The translations under genes and the position numbers were made by a program. A DNA stretch of 26,746 bases, taken from positions 3,466-30,211 of the forward strand of contig DAGU01000026.1 of assembly GCA_002498285.1 (NCBI GenBank), written 5' to 3'. The notes below the pieces were generated by a model. The model saw only the letters and a program-made list of their open reading frames with translations, made no database searches and was not told the DNA's origin. This DNA comes from Methanomassiliicoccus sp. UBA386. GTDB lineage: Archaea; Thermoplasmatota; Thermoplasmata; Methanomassiliicoccales; Methanomassiliicoccaceae. Below, in pieces: positions 13,510 to 20,559 of this stretch; positions within the stretch are counted from its first letter, which is position 1; each line of letters begins with the position of its first letter.

Positions 13510-14322
13510 ATGTCATCCCATCTAAGCGTTCAGCGCAGCCTCGACCGCAAGGAGGTCGCGGAGGTCATGGCGCTGCGGGAAGAATGCCCGGAAGGGGACC
13601 GTCTGGAACTGAACCATCACGCCATGTCCTGCCCGAGGGATGGCGACAAACATTTCCTGTGGCGGCAGGATGGCGTCCTGGTCGGCTATGCAGGCACGGT
13701 CCATCATTGCTCCGAGGAGAACGAGATGGCGGGCATGGTGCATCCTTCGCATAGGCGCAGGGGCATATCCACCGCCCTGCTGGAAAGGGCCGTGGCGGCG
13801 TCCCGGGAGGGGGGCTTCTCCCGCATGCTGCTGGTGACCGAGAGGGGCTCGGAGAGCGGACAGGCGTTCGCTCAGAAACACGGACAGCGGCGCTTCACCG
13901 AACACCTTCTCGTACTGGACGCGCCATCGTTCCGTCCGTGTCACCGAACGGTCGAGATGGCCGAACTGGCCAGCAGTGACATCGCTGAGATCAATGACAT
14001 CATGATGCAGAGCTTCGGCGAGTTTATCGAGAAGCCCTGGGCCCGCCGGTTCGTAGGTCGCCTGGACGGCAGGGCGGTGGGCATGATGGACGTTTCGCTG
14101 GAGGGTGGGGATGCCAACCTTTCCGGCTTCGCCGTGCTTCCGCCGGAGCGGGGGAAGGGATACGGCAGGCAGATCCTCAGCGCCATGATCTCCCTTCTAC
14201 TGGAGGAGGCCGAAAGCATATCCATCGAGGTGGAGACCACCAACCAGAGAACTCTGGACCTTTACCTGTCATCCGGGTTCCGGCAGGTTGCCAGCTATGA
14301 CTATTTCGAGATCTCGCTATGA
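13510..14322 (+). CDS. Double-GNAT N-acetyltransferase
   Basis: A 270-residue protein with two consecutive GNAT folds. The first (about 10-145) has the acetyl-CoA motif VHPSHRRRGISTALLERAV; the second (about 150-270) has VLPPERGKGYGRQILSAMI after the strand NLSGFA and ends in NQRTLDLYLSSGFRQVASYDYFEI. In double-GNAT proteins usually one half binds acetyl-CoA productively; both loops (R/Q-x-x-G-x-G/A) are kept here. The acetyl acceptor is unknown. Lies 13 nt after paralog 3 and probably belongs to that transcript. Confidence 0.88.
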   Translation: MSSHLSVQRSLDRKEVAEVMALREECPEGDRLELNHHAMSCPRDGDKHFLWRQDGVLVGYAGTVHHCSEENEMAGMVHPSHRRRGISTALLERAVAASREGGFSRMLLVTERGSESGQAFAQKHGQRRFTEHLLVLDAPSFRPCHRTVEMAELASSDIAEINDIMMQSFGEFIEKPWARRFVGRLDGRAVGMMDVSLEGGDANLSGFAVLPPERGKGYGRQILSAMISLLLEEAESISIEVETTNQRTLDLYLSSGFRQVASYDYFEISL

Positions 14323-14343
14323 GCCATTGAGGCCCGTGCGAGC

Positions 14344-14550
14344 CTAGTCGCACCCGCACTGGCGGGGAGCGTTCCTTCCAGAGCATTGGCCGCAAACGAT
14401 CTCTTTGCTGGAACCAGCCGTCCAGTCGATGCAGCTGGAACACACCTCGCCACCGCATCTGTCGCACATACGATAACCCTTGGGAAGGGAGCCCGTGTCC
14501 TCGGCCGTGGTCCTCCTGCCGCAGTTCGCACATATGGTGGTTTTCTGCAT
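14344..14550 (-). CDS. Ten-cysteine zinc-ribbon mini-protein
   Basis: A 68-residue protein with Cys at 7, 10, 29, 32, 37, 40, 53, 56, 65 and 67, forming CANC, CDRC, CSSC, CGQC pairs and a terminal CGC. It looks like two interleaved zinc fingers plus a spare CxC. The start codon lies about 25 nt after a TATA-like gatatatc (14572-14579), supporting a leaderless mRNA and this frame over the longer overlapping readings. Likely binds zinc and perhaps a nucleic acid or protein; no named family recognised. Convergent with the GNAT gene (21-nt gap). Confidence 0.78.
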   Translation of the reverse strand: MQKTTICANCGRRTTAEDTGSLPKGYRMCDRCGGEVCSSCIDWTAGSSKEIVCGQCSGRNAPRQCGCD

Positions 14551-14571
14551 GAGCGGAGAAATGCCAAGCCC

Positions 14572-14579
14572 GATATATC
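14572..14579 (-). promoter_or_regulatory. TATA box of the ten-cysteine protein gene
   Basis: The near-palindrome gatatatc is centred 25 nt upstream of the minus-strand ATG at 14550. A divergent TATA box (atttatat, 14641-14648) serves the wHTH gene at 14686; its predicted start near 14669 leaves a short leader with a gggag Shine-Dalgarno at 14680-14684. Confidence 0.55.
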
Positions 14580-14685
14580 CACCCTTTCCCTAATTTGAGA
14601 GCGCTGATCGTTCCGAGGCCGCGCTGGCGGCGAGATATTCATTTATATGCCCCCACAGCAATCGAGGACCCAGCGAGATGGGAGA

Positions 14686-14994
14686 ATGAAGGGTACCAGC
14701 GTCCTGACGCGTAAGATCGAGAACGAGGTCGAGCTGCTCCAGCGGCACGTGCAGATGCTGAAGGCCATCAGGGAGAACGAGCCCATAGGCATCATCCGTC
14801 TCTCCGAACTGCTGGACCATCCTCAGCACAAGGTACGCTATTCCATGCGCATCCTAGAGCAGGAGGGGCTCATACAGCCGTCCCCCGAGGGCGCGGTGAC
14901 GACCGAGGAGCTCAGGTCGTTCATGGAAGACCTCAGGGAGGTCCTTGACTACATGGAGAGGACGGTCAAGGAGCTCAAGAAGGAGCTCGACTAG
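14686..14994 (+). CDS. Winged-helix protein with C-terminal coiled coil
   Basis: A 102-residue protein starting MKGTSVLTRKIENEVELLQRHV. A helical lead-in is followed by a wHTH (IGIIRLSELLDHPQHKVRYSMRILEQEGLI, then wing PSPEGAVTT), and a C-terminal heptad-like helix (LRSFMEDLREVLDYMERTVKELKKEL) for dimerisation. Start 14686 is chosen for the gggaga Shine-Dalgarno directly upstream. It stands alone, 99 nt before tRNA-Asn. Probably a DNA-binding regulator; the target is not known. Confidence 0.82.
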   Translation: MKGTSVLTRKIENEVELLQRHVQMLKAIRENEPIGIIRLSELLDHPQHKVRYSMRILEQEGLIQPSPEGAVTTEELRSFMEDLREVLDYMERTVKELKKELD

Positions 14995-15093
14995 GCGATG
15001 TCTCGGCCATAGGCGCGCCCAATGGCATGGCCGGCGGTGGATAGCAAACGCAAATGCTTAATATGTGGGGATTATTGTGGTCTCCTGCGCTAA

Positions 15094-15190
15094 GCCGTCG
15101 TAGCTCAGCTGGTAGAGCGTGTGACTGTTAATCCCTTAACCGGGAACGGTCATCACAAGGTCAACGGTTCGAGCCCGTTCGACGGCGCCA
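15094..15190 (+). tRNA. tRNA-Asn(GTT) with 21-nt intron and encoded CCA
   Basis: Acceptor stem gccgtcg (15094-15100) pairs with cgacggc (15180-15186), followed by discriminator G and encoded CCA (15188-15190). D stem gctc/gagc, anticodon stem tgtga (15120-15124)/tcaca (15153-15157), T stem aacgg/ccgtt with loop ttcgagc. The anticodon GTT is at 15127-15129. An intron, 15131-15151, interrupts after position 37. Its splice site is a canonical bulge-helix-bulge: central helix ctgt (15125-15128)/acgg (15146-15149), 3-nt bulges taa and tca, inner helix tccc/ggga. A TATA-like ttaatat lies about 34 nt upstream. Confidence 0.93.
15131..15151 (+). other. Archaeal tRNA intron (tRNA-Asn)
   Basis: A 21-nt intron at position 37/38, defined by the bulge-helix-bulge described for the host tRNA, with cuts after the second nucleotide of each bulge (after 15130 and after 15151). 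It would be removed by the archaeal tRNA splicing endonuclease. Confidence 0.88.
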
Positions 15191-15220
15191 TCCCTTTTCT
15201 CTCATCATTCTACGCCTTCA

Positions 15221-16045
15221 TCACCGATCGATCATGCATGTGACCGTGTTGAGGGCATCCAGTTTGGCCACGTCGCCGAAGTACAGCTCGAAGTCGAAGA
15301 TGTTGAAGTTCTCCCGCAGGTGATCTCGCGTCGAGGCCTTCGGTATCACCGTCAGGCCCTTCTGCAGGGCCCACCTCAGCAGGACCTGCGCCGGGCTGCG
15401 CTCATAGGCATTGGCGATCTGCAGGATCTCCCTCTCCTGGAGGCAGTTGCCGCGCGTAAGTGGGCTGTACGCTTCCAGATGGATGCGCTTGCCTGCGCAG
15501 TATCGAGCCATCTCCGCATCGTACACGAATGGGTTGATCTCGATCTGGTTGACCGCCGGCACCGACGCTCCAGACAGCAGCAGTTCGTCCATCATGTCCG
15601 AGGTGAAGTTGCTGACCCCAATGGAGCGGACCAGCCCCCGGGACCGCAGCCCTTCCATCGTCTTCCAGGTCTCGATGTTCTTGCCGACCGATGGCCAGTG
15701 TATGAGATATAGATCGATCTGATCGATCCCAAGGCGGGCCAGGCTGCCCTTACATGCTTTGATCGTGCTCTCGTAGCCCATGTCAGCGCTCGCCACCTTG
15801 GTGGTTAGGAACACCTCGTCGCGGTCGATCCCGCTGTCCCTCACCGCCCGACCGATCTCCTTCTCATTATGGTACATCGTCGCGGTGTCGATCAGGCGGT
15901 AGCCTATGTTCAGCGCTTCCCTGACGGCGCGGTAGCAGGTCTCGCCCTCGAGGCCCCATGTTCCCAGCCCGATCAGGGGCATTCTGTTCCCGTCGTTCAG
16001 CGCGGCCCTTGCGTCAGGTGATGGTTTCACAGCAGCGTCGTTCAT
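15221..16045 (-). CDS. Aldo/keto reductase
   Basis: A 274-residue NADPH-dependent oxidoreductase of the AKR superfamily (TIM barrel). The catalytic tetrad is complete: Asp53 and Tyr58 (LIDTATMYHNE), Lys83 (LTTKVA) and His116 (YLIHWPS). Cofactor residues appear in GVSNF and IPKASTRDHLREN. Related enzymes reduce methylglyoxal and keto-sugars; the exact substrate is unknown. It lies 9 nt after the DUF2284 gene and probably shares its transcript, together with msrA. The 31-nt gap to tRNA-Asn contains a T-rich stretch. Confidence 0.93.
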   Translation of the reverse strand: MNDAAVKPSPDARAALNDGNRMPLIGLGTWGLEGETCYRAVREALNIGYRLIDTATMYHNEKEIGRAVRDSGIDRDEVFLTTKVASADMGYESTIKACKGSLARLGIDQIDLYLIHWPSVGKNIETWKTMEGLRSRGLVRSIGVSNFTSDMMDELLLSGASVPAVNQIEINPFVYDAEMARYCAGKRIHLEAYSPLTRGNCLQEREILQIANAYERSPAQVLLRWALQKGLTVIPKASTRDHLRENFNIFDFELYFGDVAKLDALNTVTCMIDR

Positions 16046-16054
16046 GAGGTTCTC

Positions 16055-16771
16055 CTAGTCCAACAGGACCACTCCGTTCCATACCGGGCGGTCCTTGGCC
16101 GGTATGTCGAACGGCAGCCCGGCATTGCGGGCGGTCTGATACACGTCGATGCCCATGGCCTCCATGGATGGCCTCGAGCGGAAGGGATGGCGGCATCTCT
16201 CCCCTGAACCCTGTCCGACGCACTCGTCGCACAGGCGGCAGGGGCCGCCGGTCAACGCGGCGGCGAACCGATATCCGAGACCCAAGGCGTCGGACTCCAG
16301 GCGGCACAGCAGATCCTGGAACTGCCGTTCGCTACGGGCCATGCGTTCGTGGTACTCGCCGCTGTCGTAGATGTCCTCGATGGAGTTGCCCTCGAACGCC
16401 TTCATGAAATCGGCGTCGATGGGGATGGGGCACTGCACCAGTATGGCGTCGGTATACAGCCCCAGCACGGCAGAGAAGGCCCCCATGTCCATGACGTTGG
16501 GCGGGCACATCAGGTTGCGACCATAGTTGGCGCACTGCGGCACCATGCATTTCAGCCGCACCCTGGGGTCCAGGACGATGTCCCGGGCGTTCATGGAGAC
16601 CGCGGCGGAGGCACCATAGGATAGAGCGTTCTCACAGAGCCTATCGAGATCGGCGGCGGATCGCATGATAAGGAAATGCTCAGGACGGTATTTGGTTAGC
16701 GCGGTCAACATTTCGTGTGAGCGAGAGGTTGCCGTCCCGGGTCGCGGGGACGGAGGATAGGGCTCCCGCAT
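16055..16771 (-). CDS. DUF2284 cysteine-rich metal-binding protein
   Basis: A 238-residue protein of the DUF2284 family (predicted metal-binding). The first cysteine group, LKCMVPQCANYGRNLMCPPN (C-x4-C-x8-C), is the family signature. The second, CRLCDECVGQGSGERCRHP (C-x2-C-x2-C-x8-C), suits an iron-sulfur cluster. The ATG at 16771 overlaps the msrA stop (TGATG) and gives a Pro/Ser-rich start; an internal ATG at 16711 (MLTALTKYRP) is the alternative and better matches the core family. Its place between msrA and the reductase suggests a redox role, perhaps as an electron-transfer partner; this is inferred. Confidence 0.85.
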   Translation of the reverse strand: MREPYPPSPRPGTATSRSHEMLTALTKYRPEHFLIMRSAADLDRLCENALSYGASAAVSMNARDIVLDPRVRLKCMVPQCANYGRNLMCPPNVMDMGAFSAVLGLYTDAILVQCPIPIDADFMKAFEGNSIEDIYDSGEYHERMARSERQFQDLLCRLESDALGLGYRFAAALTGGPCRLCDECVGQGSGERCRHPFRSRPSMEAMGIDVYQTARNAGLPFDIPAKDRPVWNGVVLLD

Positions 16772-17250
16772 CAGATGGGGCAGGCCCCGCCATGCTTCTC
16801 ATGGTACTTCTGGTGGTACTCCTCGGCCCGCCAGAACGGTGCCGCGGGAGCGATCTCGGTGACGATGGGGCGCGAAAATCGTCCGCTCTTCGATAGCCGG
16901 CCCTTCACGATCTCGGCGGCCCGCTTCTGCTCCTCATCGTAATAGAAAATGACCGAGCGGTACTGAATACCCACGTCAAGGCCCTGCCTGTTCGGCGTGG
17001 TGGGGTCGTGCATGTTCCAGAACGCCTCCAGCAGCTCCTCGTAGCTTACCTGCTCCGGATCGTACCGCAGGTCCACGACCTCAGCGTGGCCAGTGCGGTT
17101 GGTGCACACCTGCTCATAGGTGGGATTCTCGGTCCTGCCGCCCATATACCCAACCTGGGTGCACACCACCCCCTTTATGCGGTCGAACGACGCCTGCACT
17201 CCCCAGAAGCATCCTGCTCCGAATGTCGCCCTCTTGGCCATTGCGCTCAT
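16771..17250 (-). CDS. msrA: Peptide methionine-(S)-sulfoxide reductase
   Basis: Repairs oxidised methionine in proteins, using thioredoxin as reductant. The catalytic motif GCFWG is near the N-terminus, with family blocks VGYMGG, PTYEQVCTNRTGHAEVV, YRSVIFYYDEEQ and FWRAEEYHQKY. A C-terminal Cys in GGACPI probably serves as resolving cysteine. I start it at 17250 because gaggtgg lies just upstream; ATG 17262 and 17241 are alternatives. Overlaps the DUF2284 ATG. The thioredoxin pair earlier in the window is a plausible reductant. Confidence 0.95.
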   Translation of the reverse strand: MSAMAKRATFGAGCFWGVQASFDRIKGVVCTQVGYMGGRTENPTYEQVCTNRTGHAEVVDLRYDPEQVSYEELLEAFWNMHDPTTPNRQGLDVGIQYRSVIFYYDEEQKRAAEIVKGRLSKSGRFSRPIVTEIAPAAPFWRAEEYHQKYHEKHGGACPI

Positions 17251-17285
17251 GTTCCACCTCATTCCTCGCAGGGAGGCGGGAATAC

Positions 17286-17822
17286 TTATCCTTGTCCGAA
17301 GTGACGTTCCTCCGATGACATCGTTGAGAGGGCGGCGTCCAGCTCATCAGCACGCCGGGAGCCGAGCAGCAATCGGTCGCCATTGGCGAAGGTGAGCCGC
17401 ACCCCTCGGTCGCCGGACACTATGTACGCCTTGCCCCTGCCGCCATATCGGATGCCCATCCCTCCAAAATCGTGCAGGGCTCTGTAAGCGACGATCTCGT
17501 GTCCGAGCAATTCGTTCCGGCCGATGGTGCGGTATTTAAGGTGGAAGGGGAAGAAGCGCACCATGAAGCGGTCGCGCTTGACCATCACGCTCAGGTTGGC
17601 GGAGAGGAGGAACAGCGGGAACAGGACGCCAAAGACGATGAGGATGGCGATGAGTAGCTCATCGGATGCGGGATTGTCGCCCCAGGGGACGCCCATAACG
17701 ATCTGCTGGACGAACGCCCATATCATGAGCGCCTCAAACCCTACAATAAGCAGTAGGAACCACCATCGCCGGAAGTACTGCCGTTCGGTGAAAAGAAGAC
17801 CGTTCCTCATCCCGTCCGACAT
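17286..17822 (-). CDS. Two-helix membrane protein with PH-like domain (DUF6141-like)
   Basis: A 178-residue protein with two membrane segments (about 20-42, WWFLLLIVGFEALMIWAF, and about 58-80) followed by a cytosolic PH-like beta domain. The stretch HDFGGMGIRYGGRGKAYIVS and then GDRGVRLTFANGDRLLLGSR is strongly reminiscent of DUF6141-type bacterial proteins (GGWGIR...GKAY..SG..GV); that link is from memory. Function unknown. A TATA-like gttatcaac about 24 nt before the ATG at 17822 fits a leaderless mRNA. It may head the msrA operon (35-nt gap to 17250). Confidence 0.78.
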   Translation of the reverse strand: MSDGMRNGLLFTERQYFRRWWFLLLIVGFEALMIWAFVQQIVMGVPWGDNPASDELLIAILIVFGVLFPLFLLSANLSVMVKRDRFMVRFFPFHLKYRTIGRNELLGHEIVAYRALHDFGGMGIRYGGRGKAYIVSGDRGVRLTFANGDRLLLGSRRADELDAALSTMSSEERHFGQG

Positions 17823-17917
17823 GGCAATCGCGCGCCGCTGTTGATAACATGTGCAAACGAGGCGCAGAAAAGAAAGGGTTTATATTGAATCCCTCGATTA
17901 ACCTCACTTCACAACAA

Positions 17918-18016
17918 GGGCCCGTAGCTTAGTCTGGTGGAGCGTCAGGCTCATAGGGACCCCTGAGGTCCTGAGACACCCGATGGTCGCCGGTTCAAAT
18001 CCGGTCGGGCCCACCA
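17918..18016 (+). tRNA. tRNA-Met(CAT), elongator-like, with 22-nt intron and encoded CCA
   Basis: Acceptor gggcccg (17918-17924)/cgggccc (18006-18012), discriminator A and CCA encoded. D stem gctt/gagc, anticodon CAT at 17952-17954, T stem gccgg/ccggt with loop ttcaaat. The anticodon stem tcagg/cccga contains an A-C mismatch at 29/41. The intron 17956-17977 has a perfect bulge-helix-bulge: central ctca (17950-17953)/tgag (17972-17975), bulges tag and aca, inner helix ggacc/ggtcc. The G1-C72 pair excludes initiator tRNA, but a CAT anticodon could also be tRNA-Ile2 read after agmatidine modification. A TATA-like tttatatt is at 17879-17886. Confidence 0.92.
17956..17977 (+). other. Archaeal tRNA intron (tRNA-Met)
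   Basis: A 22-nt intron at position 37/38 with a five-pair inner helix and a 5-nt loop. Both 3-nt bulges are cut after their second nucleotide, which restores a normal seven-base anticodon loop. The following 18017-18298 stretch (282 nt) holds no gene or RNA that I can support. Confidence 0.9.
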
Positions 18017-18298
18017 TCACTTTCATTCAGTCGCCTCGTTCTTGTTTTCAGCAAGTGAAGGTCGTAATTTTGAAGGCGGCAACCGTTCTCGTTCCCGCTC
18101 CATTGTGACGGAAGAGGGGCATGCGGAGGTCCAGGCGGCACCACGACCGAAAGGCATGAGCGAACGGGGGGGCTGGCCCTAAAGAGCGCGGCCACGCTCC
18201 TGACGATGGTGGTCATGGCGACCCCCTTGACCATGCGCCCCGTATGCCGAGACAAAGCATGCTGCGCCGGAGCACTGCAATGGCTTGAGAGGTCTTGA

Positions 18299-19606
18299 TC
18301 AGTCCCGGGCCCCTCTGCGGCCCGAGGAGGCGTGCGGACGCCCCTTTCCGGCCTGGCGGCCCTGCTTTGCCGGTCCGCGCTTGCGAGGCTGGGTCTCATT
18401 GCCTCTTGCGGGACCGCCCCCGCCCGTCCGGGGCGGGCGCGACGCCTCCCTTCGCGCATACTGGGCCGGCCTCCTGACCTCCGGTTCAGGCTTGCGCACG
18501 ATCTCCAGCTCCATCGTCTCGATGGGCTTGCCGGTCCGTTTCTCGAAGTCCCTGATTAGCGGCAGCTCATCGGGCATGAAGAACGATATCGCGGTGCCTT
18601 CCGCCCCCGCTCTGCCAGTGCGTCCGATGCGGTGGATGTAGGTGTCGGGGTCGTTCGGAACGTCGAAGTTGACCACGAGGTCCACGTTCTCGATGTCCAG
18701 GCCCCGGGCGGCCACGTCGGTCGCCACCAGAACACGGATGGAGCCTTCCTTGAAGCCCCTCAGGACCCTCTCCCTCTTGTTCTGAGCCACGTTCCCATGT
18801 ATCGTTCCGGCCAGGTAGCCATGGGCCGCCAGCCTCTTCGCCAGGCGGTCGGCCCGGTACTTGGCATTGCAGAACACTATGGCCTTGGGCTGGCCCTTGT
18901 CAAGGATGGTGGTAAGCGCATCGTTCTTGACGCCCTTCTCGGCGATGACGAGGCACTGCCTCGTCAGGTCCAGGACCGGTTCGTCCCGCGAGACCAGGAT
19001 CTCCTGGGGATCGACCATCTGCGCCATGGCCAGCTTCCTGATGTCTGAGGACATCGTAGCGGAGAACAGCATGGTCTGGCGTCTCTTGGGCACCCGGGAG
19101 AGGATGTAGTTCAGGTCCCGCGCAAAGCCCATGTCCAGCATGCGGTCGGCCTCGTCGAGCACCACGATCGATATCCTGGAGAGGTCCAGGTCCTTGCGGT
19201 CCAGGAGGTCCCTGGTGCGACCAGGGGTGGCCACCACCATGTCCACGCCCTTCCTCAGCTTGGTGGCCTGGGCCTCGATGCCCACCCCGCCGTAGATGGG
19301 GACGCACCTATGGCCCGTGAAGGCGGACAGCCGGTCCAGCTCCTCGGACACCTGGATGGCCAGCTCCCTGGTGGGAACGAGCACCAGCGTAGATGGCAAC
19401 CTCGCCCCGGCTTTGGTCCTGCCCAGGACGATCGAGCCGTACGTTCCTGTCTTCCCGGTCCCGGTCTGCGCCTGGGCGAACAGGTCGCCGCCCTTGAGGC
19501 CTTCCGGTATCACTGCCGCCTGCACGGGCGTGGGCTCTACCCACCCCATGTCGTCCATTGCCCTGATGATCTCCCTGGAGATCTGTAGATCGGTGAATGT
19601 CGTCAT
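18299..19606 (-). CDS. DEAD-box RNA helicase with basic Gly/Arg-rich tail
   Basis: An ATP-dependent RNA unwinding enzyme (435 aa). Motifs in order: Q motif (WVEPTPVQAAVIP), I AQTGTGKT, Ia PTRELA, Ib TPGR, II DEAD, III SAT, IV IVFCNAK, V ATDVAARGLDI, VI HRIGRTGRAG. The last 70 residues are basic and rich in Pro, Gly and Arg (SRPPRTGGGGPARGNETQ and beyond), typical of RNA-chaperone-type helicases. It probably acts in ribosome assembly, RNA decay or cold adaptation. It stands alone; the 184-nt gap upstream contains a TATA-like tatttaaac at about 19685-19693 that could serve it with a leader of about 60 nt. Confidence 0.96.
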   Translation of the reverse strand: MTTFTDLQISREIIRAMDDMGWVEPTPVQAAVIPEGLKGGDLFAQAQTGTGKTGTYGSIVLGRTKAGARLPSTLVLVPTRELAIQVSEELDRLSAFTGHRCVPIYGGVGIEAQATKLRKGVDMVVATPGRTRDLLDRKDLDLSRISIVVLDEADRMLDMGFARDLNYILSRVPKRRQTMLFSATMSSDIRKLAMAQMVDPQEILVSRDEPVLDLTRQCLVIAEKGVKNDALTTILDKGQPKAIVFCNAKYRADRLAKRLAAHGYLAGTIHGNVAQNKRERVLRGFKEGSIRVLVATDVAARGLDIENVDLVVNFDVPNDPDTYIHRIGRTGRAGAEGTAISFFMPDELPLIRDFEKRTGKPIETMELEIVRKPEPEVRRPAQYARREASRPPRTGGGGPARGNETQPRKRGPAKQGRQAGKGRPHASSGRRGARD

Positions 19607-19790
19607 ATTATCTGCTCGATGAAAATGAAAACGAACTGCAAAGAATACAGAAGGTTTTGATTTCGAATGGTCGTGGCTGTCCGGCTATTTAAACATGCTT
19701 CCTGACATACTTCGATCGAACCAGATAGCATTTCCTCCCAGGTGAGAAGATATTAATTCTCGGGACGACATTACATTCTTGGATAATAGA

Positions 19791-20123
19791 ATGGAGAAGC
19801 GGAGCAGATCGGCGGCATCCTGGATAATCGTGGGCGTGTCAGTACTGACCCTTGTTCTGGTCTTTCTGCTGTTCCCGTCAGTACCGTATTCCGTGCATCC
19901 ATTCCTGAGCATTATCGCCATCGCTTCCACGATCGCCTTCATTGCCGGAGTCATCGGCATCTTCCATTACTCTAGGTCCGGTTGGAGCGTGGAAGGCTCC
20001 ACGCTGGAGTGGATGATCGCTACCATCATATCTCCTGTCCTGACCCTGTTCCTGTACCTCTTCGGAAGAGATGGTTCGGGCATGATCGACGAGGATATTC
20101 ACCGCCGACCGGGCGATCGATGA
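19791..20123 (+). CDS. Small membrane protein, two to three helices, unknown function
   Basis: A 110-residue protein with a basic N-terminus (MEKRSRSAASW) and membrane segments at about 12-32 (IIVGVSVLTLVLVFLLF), 40-60 and 76-94 (WMIATIISPVLTLFLYLFG). No motif of known families. A TATA-like atattaat at about 19749-19756 lies 26 nt before a TTG at 19779 (four extra residues, MDNR), so the true start could be that leaderless TTG; the ATG at 19791 is the conservative choice. Convergent with the DUF1232 gene (60-nt gap). Confidence 0.65.
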   Translation: MEKRSRSAASWIIVGVSVLTLVLVFLLFPSVPYSVHPFLSIIAIASTIAFIAGVIGIFHYSRSGWSVEGSTLEWMIATIISPVLTLFLYLFGRDGSGMIDEDIHRRPGDR

Positions 20124-20183
20124 ATCCTCATCCATGCGACATTTGTCGGGTCCAGGGCCGCTCGCGCCGTTCTACTGGATCGA

Positions 20184-20552
20184 TTAGAACCAGATGAACT
20201 TCACGACCAGGAGCAGGAGTAGCAGCCATACGACGATTATAGGCAGCGCATAGATCCATCTTTTCGGCCTGCCGATCAGCCATAGGTCCTCAGCCTCGCG
20301 TCTGCACTGCTCGAAGACCTCAAACGGGACCAGCTTGACGGTCAGCGCCACCAGCGCGGGCAGTACGATGAGATCGTCTAGGTAGCCAAGCACTGGAATG
20401 AAGTCGGGGATAAGGTCGATGGGGGACAGGGCATAGGCCACGGTTACGCCGGCAGTCATCTTGGCCAAGGTGGGCGTTTCCTTCTTCCTAAGGGCGATGA
20501 ATACGGCGGGAATGTCTGTCTTCAATCGTAGAGCCCTTTCCTTCAGGCCCAT
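20184..20552 (-). CDS. DUF1232 (YkvA-like) membrane protein
   Basis: A 122-residue protein with the DUF1232 signature: AGVTVAYALSPIDLIPDFIPVLGYLDDLIVLP (the SPIDLIPDFIPVLGYLDD core) followed by VALTVKLVP. A C-terminal membrane segment, IYALPIIVVWLLLLLLVVKFIWF, is present. The start ATG at 20552 follows directly after gaggtgatc, a nine-base match to the archaeal 16S anti-Shine-Dalgarno; this decides against GTG 20558. Biochemical role of DUF1232 is unknown. It is 7 nt after the ubiE-like gene, forming one operon with ubiE and the prenyltransferase. Confidence 0.88.
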   Translation of the reverse strand: MGLKERALRLKTDIPAVFIALRKKETPTLAKMTAGVTVAYALSPIDLIPDFIPVLGYLDDLIVLPALVALTVKLVPFEVFEQCRREAEDLWLIGRPKRWIYALPIIVVWLLLLLLVVKFIWF

Positions 20553-20559
20553 GATCACC

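Noticed and set aside
12984..13511. Minus-strand reading of 175 residues over membrane paralog 3
   Set aside because: Gln/His/Asp-rich antisense of hydrophobic coding sequence; the plus frame shares motifs with two neighbours.
17956..17988. Long variable arm (Leu/Ser-type tRNA) as explanation for the extra sequence after CAT
   Set aside because: The anticodon is not Leu or Ser, and the extra sequence forms a perfect bulge-helix-bulge intron whose removal leaves a normal 5-nt variable loop.
17995..18459. Minus-strand reading of 154 residues between tRNA-Met and the helicase
   Set aside because: It overlaps the tRNA and the helicase tail, is Arg/Pro-rich and has no recognisable domain.
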